NCBI GenBank assembly: GCA_965603725.1
Contig: CBFDEC010000049.1
Span: 1 to 22,140 of the forward strand
Direction: 5' to 3'
Source of the DNA: JAGGSN01 sp965603725
GTDB taxonomy: Bacteria > Zixibacteria > MSB-5A5 > UBA10806 > 4484-95
DNA length: 22,140 nt
The notes beneath the pieces were generated by a model. That model ran no database searches. It saw only the letters and a list, made by a program, of their open reading frames with translations, and had not been told where the DNA came from. The stretch's first letter is position 1; each line of letters begins with the position of its first letter. Of this stretch, positions 16,082 to 22,140 are shown piece by piece. A program made the translations under genes and the position numbers.

Positions 16082-19000
16082 TCAAGTTAAAATCCTCGGA
16101 AGATCAAACATGGACCAGACCTTGTTTGTTAGTCTTTCTGAAAGCTGGTGTTCATTGCCTGTTCTGCTCATGAATGTTGAGAACAACTTATCATTTATAT
16201 CTCTTAAATATTTCTGATAAGCAATTACTGCTTTTACAATAGTTCGACCATTTGTTGGAACGTGGACGAAAAACCTGTTATGTCTTTGTGCGTATACTAT
16301 GAATTTAGCTTCCATATCTGATTCACATTCATATTTAAAGTTTTCAGCAATAATTTCTTGTTTGCCAAAGAATAAACTACCTAAAGTCAACTTCTTATCG
16401 GGAATCTGAACTTCTTTTATTTCATTTCTCAATTCCGGCATTGCTATAAAATCATCAGGAAAGACACGAACACCGCCTGGCATGATTTCATCAGCAATAT
16501 CCTCACATAATTGATTGTATTCTCTGTGAATCTTTTCTTTGATCTGATTTTTTCTGGATTTCGCTAGACTCATTCTTTCTTTAACTAAATCAGTAATACC
16601 ATTATATACCTTTGGCAAATATTGTTTAGCCGAAAGACCAATACTTTTAAGAATCAATTTGTCGAATTCTTGTCGGTCCTTCTTCTTAATTTCTTCGCAA
16701 ATTGACAAAACGGGACGTTTTGCTAATTCTCTTCCCTTTTTTACTATTTTGTCTTTATATGATTTTTTTATTCTATCAGCATCAATAATAAAGGTATCAT
16801 TAATATCTGGTCCATAAAATGTCAACAGACCATCACCAAGATTAATCCTTCCTGAAACTTCAGTAAATAGATAATTTAAAGTTGAATTTAATAAGAATGA
16901 TTTTAGGGTAATATTTTTCTTTTCTTTGAAGTATCCCTCAAAAGCGATATCGCCTACTGCAACCCTATTTCGATTAATGGGAAATAAAAATCTCTCTGAA
17001 ATAAACCTGTTTATGACAAAATTACCAGGCTTAAAATCACCCATGGAGTACCAGATTTTTCGATGCTTTACGCTTGGCACATCAGGAAATGCCATTCCGC
17101 CTTTTTTATGTCCCTTTTTTGTTTTGGTATATTGAGTTTCGCCATATTTAACATAGTCTCTCGCTTTTATTTTCCCTTTTTTCCTAAGTTCTGCTTTTGT
17201 AAGATTGCAATAGAATAATTTGTACTTCAAATTTTTAGGAGATAAATACAAATTTGAAATCTCTTTAGGAGAGGTTAGAATCGGCATCAGAAATTCATCT
17301 TCAATCCCCCAATATTCTATTATATCCTCTGTTAAATAGAAGAACTCGTTTATTCCTGTTTTTATGCCAAATTTAATATCAGCCATTTTTTTAAAAGTAA
17401 TTAATTTGCTATGGTACTTATCCAAGATTTCAAAATAAACATCCGGCGCTCGAAGATACTGTCCCCATTTTACTGACCCTTCTTGTGCCTCGAGATCATC
17501 TAATAATCTTTTCTGGGGAATAAATCTTATTCTGAATTCCTCATTTTCATAAGAAGAAATACCACTATTGTTAAGAGCAGTCGTGTTATCTTCATCTGCC
17601 TGACGTTCGCCAGCCATTTCTATAAGACGGACGATTGAGGAAAGCCGACGCCAGCGATCATGCGATTGCGTTCTGGTATCTTCAGGAATTAAACTGTCCA
17701 GTTTTTGCTTTATCTTAACAAATCTTGCATGGTGATTTTCCCTTTCCTCGCGGTTAGAACATTTTTCGAGGATTGTTACTACTGTATTAATAGAGGCTTT
17801 TTCAAACCACGGTTCACAACGGGACTCTAAAACAGCAATGAGCTTGAAATTTTTAAGGAAAAATTTCTGAAGTTCCTTACCATAAGCAACATCAAGCCAG
17901 GAGTTAGAAGTCACTATGCCCATGCGTCCGCCTTCTTTAAGATGTGCGGCTGCATGAAAAAATAAGTAAGCATAAATATCAGCCTGACCCGATAGAGTAA
18001 GCTCATGGTTTTTTTTCCGAATATCAGGGTAGGCACCATTCCATTCTTTAATTAGAACCTGGGTTATTTTGTTTTTATAGCCTTTGAATTTTTGTTCAAT
18101 AAGCTCCTGTCTTATATAAGGAAAATTGCCAACTACAGCGTCAAATAAAGGCATTTTTTGCTCAATTTTTTGATCATTTGCCAGTCCTGGTCGGGGAGGT
18201 GGAAATAAGTGTTTTGACCCAGGCAAAACATCAAAGAAGTCTGTTTTTATAACCCTGGGGAAATTGTTATAATCGCTTATATTTTGCCGATATAAATTTA
18301 TCGTTGCTAAAGATACAGGAAAAGCGCCAATGTCTACTCCCCATGTTTGGGACAGTAAATCAGTATGGTTATGGTTGCCAAGAAATTTTTTTCGATCATA
18401 AGCTCTAAGTAAAAAAGTGCCTGTGCCGCACGTAGGGTCTAAAATATCGGCATCTTTTGTTTCTGTGCAGAAAGCGATTATTAAATCAACCAGATTTGTG
18501 GGAGTATAATACTGACCTAAAATATGTCTCTCTTCTTGTGGAATAAGTTCTTCAAATATTGAACCCAGTATATCAACGTTCAAAGTAGAAAAGTTGTGTA
18601 TATTTAAACTTTTAATCAGATCTGATAATATCATTCCAACATTGTTGCCAAGCGGTATCTCATCAATAAAATCCCTTTCAAACACAGCTTGATAATCAAA
18701 CCGTCTGGCTTCCTCAAAATAGTATAATAGCTGCTTATAAACATTTTCCGGTTTCACATCATCAAGCGTGAGTTTAGGCAAATGAACTGCAAATCTTTGA
18801 AGAGCTTCATAGAATATGATTCTTGCTAATAGTCTGTATATCAATTGATGTGAAAGAGATGTCAGATATGATTTATCAATAGAGCTTATACCCTGCTTAC
18901 GAGCCCAGGTTTCCAATTTTCCAGCAAAATCCCGTTTTTTATCAAAATCATTTTCAATGCTTTTCTGTGCCAGTTCAAATAAAGATTCAGCTGTATTTTT

Positions 19001-19543
19001 TAACTTCTTTACAAAAAAATTGGCGTCCAGATCGATGGAATGAATATGTCCCTTTATATATAAATCAGTAATATCTGAAAAAATTTCATGACATCTTTCT
19101 TTCAATTTTTCTCTCAATATTGGATTGGTAATTGCCTCAACTGTTGAAATATCAGCTAAAACTGAATAAGCCCTTATCTCATCTTCTTTTTGTATACTGC
19201 CCGAATCCGGAACCTGCCATATTATTGACTCCCTCATATTCCATGTTACGAAATATTTAGCTTGAACATGTCGGGCTTTAACAATGCCCTTTAATAAGGT
19301 TTCAGAATCCCGAACGTCTGTAACAGGAGTTTTCAATTCCCATAGGGCAAATGCTGTTTTCACTGTTCGATTTAGCCATAGAGCAACATCAGGTTTTTTT
19401 ATCTTTTTCGCTGTATCAGAAATTGTTATTGACGGTTCATGAGTACTTATTTCGAATGGAGTATGCCCTTTTAAAATAAACTCATTGAGCCAGCTTATTA
19501 CAATACTATTGAATTCTGGTTCTGTCGCTTTTATTACTGTCAT
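16082..19543 (-). CDS. Type IIG restriction-modification enzyme (fused endonuclease and N6-adenine methyltransferase)
   Basis: This 1153-residue protein joins three functions in one chain. An N-terminal nuclease domain carries a PD-ExK pattern (Pro51-Asp52, then Glu69-Leu-Lys71 in WELKTP). A central methyltransferase domain has the SAM-binding motif I DPTCGTG (Asp369) and the catalytic motif IV as Asn473-Phe-Pro-Tyr, a variant of the usual NPPY. A C-terminal region from about residue 715 (IKFGIKTGINEFFYL) resembles the target-recognition domain of Eco57I/TaqI-like enzymes, with a further charged extension of about 200 residues. Such enzymes methylate adenine in one strand of their site and cut nearby unmodified DNA, defending against phage. 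No separate specificity or nuclease gene is present, as expected for this type. The gene looks more AT-rich than gyrA next to it, suggesting transfer. The ATG has only a weak ribosome binding site but a good upstream promoter. The frame is intact. Confidence 0.88.
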   Translation of the reverse strand: MTVIKATEPEFNSIVISWLNEFILKGHTPFEISTHEPSITISDTAKKIKKPDVALWLNRTVKTAFALWELKTPVTDVRDSETLLKGIVKARHVQAKYFVTWNMRESIIWQVPDSGSIQKEDEIRAYSVLADISTVEAITNPILREKLKERCHEIFSDITDLYIKGHIHSIDLDANFFVKKLKNTAESLFELAQKSIENDFDKKRDFAGKLETWARKQGISSIDKSYLTSLSHQLIYRLLARIIFYEALQRFAVHLPKLTLDDVKPENVYKQLLYYFEEARRFDYQAVFERDFIDEIPLGNNVGMILSDLIKSLNIHNFSTLNVDILGSIFEELIPQEERHILGQYYTPTNLVDLIIAFCTETKDADILDPTCGTGTFLLRAYDRKKFLGNHNHTDLLSQTWGVDIGAFPVSLATINLYRQNISDYNNFPRVIKTDFFDVLPGSKHLFPPPRPGLANDQKIEQKMPLFDAVVGNFPYIRQELIEQKFKGYKNKITQVLIKEWNGAYPDIRKKNHELTLSGQADIYAYLFFHAAAHLKEGGRMGIVTSNSWLDVAYGKELQKFFLKNFKLIAVLESRCEPWFEKASINTVVTILEKCSNREERENHHARFVKIKQKLDSLIPEDTRTQSHDRWRRLSSIVRLIEMAGERQADEDNTTALNNSGISSYENEEFRIRFIPQKRLLDDLEAQEGSVKWGQYLRAPDVYFEILDKYHSKLITFKKMADIKFGIKTGINEFFYLTEDIIEYWGIEDEFLMPILTSPKEISNLYLSPKNLKYKLFYCNLTKAELRKKGKIKARDYVKYGETQYTKTKKGHKKGGMAFPDVPSVKHRKIWYSMGDFKPGNFVINRFISERFLFPINRNRVAVGDIAFEGYFKEKKNITLKSFLLNSTLNYLFTEVSGRINLGDGLLTFYGPDINDTFIIDADRIKKSYKDKIVKKGRELAKRPVLSICEEIKKKDRQEFDKLILKSIGLSAKQYLPKVYNGITDLVKERMSLAKSRKNQIKEKIHREYNQLCEDIADEIMPGGVRVFPDDFIAMPELRNEIKEVQIPDKKLTLGSLFFGKQEIIAENFKYECESDMEAKFIVYAQRHNRFFVHVPTNGRTIVKAVIAYQKYLRDINDKLFSTFMSRTGNEHQLSERLTNKVWSMFDLPRILT

Positions 19544-19606
19544 CTTATTGACTTTTAACCTGTTAAAAATAATTTTCTAACTTCTGCCATACTTTCTTAT
19601 CACTTT

Positions 19607-19635
19607 ATAATACATTAAAACCGCCAGATTTTCAA
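19607..19635 (-). promoter_or_regulatory. Promoter of the restriction-modification gene
   Basis: On the minus strand TTGAAA (plus-strand 19630-19635) and TATTAT (19607-19612) are separated by exactly 17 bases, each matching the sigma-70 consensus at five of six positions. It lies between the transporter stop and the enzyme start, leaving a leader of about 60 bases. It should drive the enzyme gene and, by read-through, gyrA. Confidence 0.6.
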
Positions 19636-19711
19636 GAGAAAAGTTTGCCTGCATATTATCATAACTTGTTGTGTTTTATGAGGTTGAATATTCTTCAGAG
19701 GGCGGTTGCCG

Positions 19712-21391
19712 TCAACTTGAAGTACGCAGTTTTATTTCACCATAGCTGTAATGGAAATCTCGCAATACTGCCTGAGCAATGTTGGTCAGGTGGTCGCCAA
19801 TTTTTTCCAGATTGTTTAAAACATCAATAAAAACAATGCCATCTAATGTCTTACAGGTCCTGGTATTAAGCCTGTGAATCTGTGAATCGCGGAACTCAAT
19901 GAACAGCCGATTGATTTTATCCTCGCATGATAAAGCGTTAAAAGCTTTGGTCCTGTCATTATTCTCGATTGCCGGCAACACGTTGTCATACATTTCTATT
20001 AACGCTTGGAACATAATGTTCAATTCATCCTTAGCATCTTTAGGAAAACGAATTTTTGATCTTATCGAACGTTCGGTCAGCTCCATTATGTTCTCGGTAT
20101 GGTCGCCGATTCGTTCAAGGTCATTAACTGAATGCATCCACACCGGAAGCTCATCAGATTGGGCTGGTTCGAGGTTGTGTTGAGATATATCGACAAGGTA
20201 AAGAGTGATTTCGCTCTGCAGGTTATCGATGGCATTTTCCAGCTCCACCAAAAGTTTAAAAGGTTTGGCATCTTTATTCATAAAAGAATTAAATGACAGA
20301 TCCAGAGCTTCCCTGCTCATCTGAGCCATCCTGAGAACCTCCATTCGAGCCTGTATCAGGGCCGTTGCCGGTGAACTCAAAACTCTTCGGTCGAGGTATT
20401 GAGGAATGCCGTTGACCTCATCACCACCTTTTGGAGTCAAAAACCTTGCTCCTTTTTCAAGGAAACCGACTAAAGGCAGCATAATTATAGTATTCAGCAT
20501 ATTAAATACGCTGTGTGATACGGCGATATGAATCATTACAGTAGAAATGGATAGCTCGCCGGGAGTGATAAAACATATAATTTTTTGATATGTTCCCATA
20601 ACAACCAGTGGCAGGATATAGCAGACCCCTATTAAGTTAAATAATAAATGTGCCATAGCCGTTCGTCGTGCGTTGGTGTTTGTATTTAAAGCTGCAATCT
20701 GGGCGGTGATTGTAGTGCCTATATTTTCTCCTAAAACCAATGGGACAGCCGCATTGAAATCGATTAAACCCTGGAATGCTAATAACTGGACTATGGCAAT
20801 TGTGGCCGAGGATGACTGCAGCAGCATTGTAACAATTGCGCCGACAATAACCGCCAAAATCGGATGAACACTTAGAGTCTGAAATGCATTTATAATAGCC
20901 GGATTTTCCCTTAAAGGATGGAAAGCATCTTTCATAAAATCAAGACCAAGGAATAATAAACCCAGACCAATTAAAACCTGACCCCGGCTGCGATAACCTT
21001 TTCCGCGGGGAGCTAAAGACATAAAAAAACCGATGGCAATGGCAAGAAGCGCATAATCTGTAATTTTAAAAACTCCCACAAAAGACACCAGCCAGGCAGT
21101 AATAGTGGTCCCGATATTGGCGCCCATTACTACTCCAATAGCTTGAGTCAGAGTCAGGAGCCCGGAATTGACAAGACCGACTGTGATTACTGTCATACCG
21201 CTTGAGGATTGTATCATAGCGGTCAGGCCGGCGCCCAACAGAACCGCTAATATGCGATTTTTTGTCAGTAATGTAAGAATATGTTTAATCTTGTCACTGG
21301 AGGTGGCTTTTAAGCCATCAGACATAAGACGCATGCCCAGAAGAAACATGCCCAGGCCGCCAATAAAAAAAATGATCAGGTCCTTAACCAA
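19712..21391 (-). CDS. Na+/phosphate cotransporter (NptA/YjbB family) with C-terminal PhoU-like domain
   Basis: This 559-residue membrane protein belongs to the Na/Pi-cotransporter family, which moves inorganic phosphate coupled to sodium across the inner membrane. The two inverted halves of the transport domain are visible. Each has a QSSS motif (residues 61-64 and 192-195) followed by a G[AE]NIGTT motif (about residues 90 and 221), the signature of this family. About eight hydrophobic segments span residues 5-320. Residues about 340-540 form a soluble helical PhoU-like domain (DLERIGDHTENI and NLEKIGDHLTNI repeats), common in bacterial homologues and probably regulatory. The start is TTG at 21391, because an in-frame stop lies just upstream and no ATG is found before residue 15; an AAGGAT site is suitably placed. 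No pho regulator genes are nearby. It leads the minus-strand run into the restriction-modification gene, which has its own promoter. Confidence 0.92.
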   Translation of the reverse strand: MVKDLIIFFIGGLGMFLLGMRLMSDGLKATSSDKIKHILTLLTKNRILAVLLGAGLTAMIQSSSGMTVITVGLVNSGLLTLTQAIGVVMGANIGTTITAWLVSFVGVFKITDYALLAIAIGFFMSLAPRGKGYRSRGQVLIGLGLLFLGLDFMKDAFHPLRENPAIINAFQTLSVHPILAVIVGAIVTMLLQSSSATIAIVQLLAFQGLIDFNAAVPLVLGENIGTTITAQIAALNTNTNARRTAMAHLLFNLIGVCYILPLVVMGTYQKIICFITPGELSISTVMIHIAVSHSVFNMLNTIIMLPLVGFLEKGARFLTPKGGDEVNGIPQYLDRRVLSSPATALIQARMEVLRMAQMSREALDLSFNSFMNKDAKPFKLLVELENAIDNLQSEITLYLVDISQHNLEPAQSDELPVWMHSVNDLERIGDHTENIMELTERSIRSKIRFPKDAKDELNIMFQALIEMYDNVLPAIENNDRTKAFNALSCEDKINRLFIEFRDSQIHRLNTRTCKTLDGIVFIDVLNNLEKIGDHLTNIAQAVLRDFHYSYGEIKLRTSS

Positions 21392-21480
21392 AGCTTAATA
21401 TCCTTATTTTGTGCTTTTTTGAATCTTTTGCTTGTTATCATTTGAAGTGCAAACAACTCATTATCAATGAAAGTTGTGAT

Positions 21481-21509
21481 TAATTAATACTTTTTTCTGG
21501 AAGTGTCAA
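21481..21509 (-). promoter_or_regulatory. Candidate promoter of the Na+/phosphate cotransporter gene
   Basis: On the minus strand a perfect TTGACA (plus-strand 21504-21509) is followed at 17 bases by TAATTA (21481-21486), a poor -10. A leader of about 85 bases would result. The -35 is convincing and the -10 is not. No Pho-box-like repeat was seen. Confidence 0.3.
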
Positions 21510-21560
21510 TGCAATTTTAAAAGATTTTTACATATCCCAAAAATTAATTCGAAATAAATA

Positions 21561-21589
21561 TTGACAAAACAATGCCGATACCGTATAAT
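21561..21589 (+). promoter_or_regulatory. Consensus sigma-70 promoter of the 144-residue protein gene
   Basis: TTGACA (21561-21566) and TATAAT (21584-21589) are both perfect and separated by exactly 17 bases, the strongest promoter in the window. The predicted start lies about 40 bases before the coding start. Confidence 0.85.
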
Positions 21590-21592
21590 AAT

Positions 21593-21603
21593 TGAGAATC
21601 ATT
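21593..21603 (+). promoter_or_regulatory. Possible Fur-box-like operator
   Basis: TGAGAATCATT overlaps the predicted transcription start of the strong promoter. It resembles the core of the Fur (ferric uptake regulator) box, TGATAATCATT, with one difference, but the flanking half-sites match poorly. The position would suit a repressor. No iron-related gene is adjacent, so this is weak. Confidence 0.25.
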
Positions 21604-21634
21604 TAAAATAGAAAACCAAGCAAGGAGGTAAATT

Positions 21635-22069
21635 ATGACGGGCGTAGTGATTAATTCACTTAGTTCTGATCCTATTGCTAATATGATGTTATCGTCATCT
21701 GTTTGGATTACATTAAAAAATTACATTAATAAAAAAATTTTTTCTGATAAGGACTTCGCTACTCTTAACCAAGGCCGACAATTGTTAAATAGTATCGTAA
21801 ACGGTTTTGCATTCATGACTCCTCTTACTGAAACCCGTTTTAATGATGTCAACTTATCCCTTGATATTGATATATTTAATGATACAGCAAGTTTATTTTT
21901 CCGCGAAAAAGAAATCATTAACATCAATAAACTGACGGACTATAGAGATTCTTTAACAAGTCTAATTGACCAGAATCATAAAATTGAATCGCGAAAATTA
22001 GATGAATTGGTTGGTTTTTTTGAGGACATGGCCGAGCAATTTTTTATAAGGGCTAAATATTCTAATTAA
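21635..22069 (+). CDS. Hypothetical protein (144 aa) of unknown family
   Basis: The start is well supported: a perfect AAGGAGGT ribosome binding site (21622-21629) lies five bases upstream, behind a consensus promoter. The product is small and soluble in appearance, has no signal peptide, no membrane segment and no cysteine, and contains several likely amphipathic helices (for example around residues 95-140). I do not recognise its family and see no catalytic motif. The AT-rich codon use resembles the restriction-modification gene more than gyrA. The strong promoter and ribosome binding site predict high expression unless repressed. It transcribes divergently from the phosphate cotransporter. 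What follows to the end of the window (71 bases) shows nothing I can identify. It could be a regulator partner, a stress protein or part of a unit continuing beyond the edge. Confidence 0.7.
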   Translation: MTGVVINSLSSDPIANMMLSSSVWITLKNYINKKIFSDKDFATLNQGRQLLNSIVNGFAFMTPLTETRFNDVNLSLDIDIFNDTASLFFREKEIININKLTDYRDSLTSLIDQNHKIESRKLDELVGFFEDMAEQFFIRAKYSN

Positions 22070-22140
22070 TTATAAAACGATTATTTTGAGATCATGTCAA
22101 TAGTTGTGTAAATTTATTTTTCAAGCAGCGACCTTTCTGC

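Noticed and set aside
16062..16100. TTGACA overlapping the stop of the restriction-modification gene as a gyrA promoter
   Set aside because: A -10 box at normal spacing would fall at or inside the gyrA start codon, so it cannot drive full-length gyrA.
19619..19706. Complementary AACCGCC / GGCGGTT segments between the transporter and the restriction-modification gene
   Set aside because: Only seven bases pair over a loop of about 75 bases with no U run, and one arm overlaps the promoter; probably chance.
1..22140. CRISPR array, tRNA, rRNA, transposase or prophage genes
   Set aside because: Looked for in all gaps and frames; no direct-repeat array, cloverleaf, rRNA segment or recombinase motif was seen.

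Overview
The window reads as part of a moderately AT-rich bacterial chromosome. Two proteins end in a type IX secretion (T9SS) type-A sorting domain with the YPNPFN signature, there are two signal-peptidase-II lipoproteins, and one outer-membrane barrel protein ends in Phe. Together these point to a Gram-negative member of the FCB superphylum. The lack of Bacteroidetes-style gene content and the giant multi-PAS kinase suggest a candidate lineage such as Zixibacteria, KSB1, Cloacimonadota or Marinimicrobia. That placement is inference, not a measured assignment.

Layout, left to right: (1) a 271-residue lipoprotein on the minus strand with its own terminator; (2) a 390-base gap, then a 1460-residue soluble hybrid histidine kinase on the plus strand with seven predicted PAS domains, one GAF domain and a C-terminal receiver; (3) an FG-GAP/VCBS-repeat T9SS cargo protein on the plus strand; (4) a 350-base gap holding a 230-base nested inverted-repeat element and a strong hairpin terminator; (5) a second T9SS cargo protein with two jelly-roll (choice-of-anchor J) domains on the minus strand; (6) a long AT-rich divergent control region; (7) a plus-strand operon of a 674-residue acidic lipoprotein and a beta-barrel outer-membrane protein; (8) a minus-strand run, in transcription order, of a Na+/phosphate cotransporter with a PhoU-like tail, a single-chain type IIG restriction-modification enzyme and gyrA; (9) an orphan 144-residue protein on the plus strand behind a textbook sigma-70 promoter.

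The first two thirds form a cell-envelope and sensing neighbourhood, with surface-displayed proteins, lipoproteins and a sensor kinase. The last third is housekeeping (gyrA, phosphate transport) interrupted by a defence gene. The restriction-modification gene has its own promoter and sits 22 bases upstream of gyrA, so gyrA may now depend on read-through from it. The GyrA protein has Gln83 and Pro87 at the two positions that normally anchor fluoroquinolones.

I found no CRISPR array, tRNA, rRNA, transposase or phage gene. The most unusual items are the cysteine triads in two kinase PAS domains, the nested inverted-repeat element, the restriction-modification/gyrA arrangement, the GyrA quinolone pocket, and the orphan protein with an iron-box-like sequence at its predicted transcription start.
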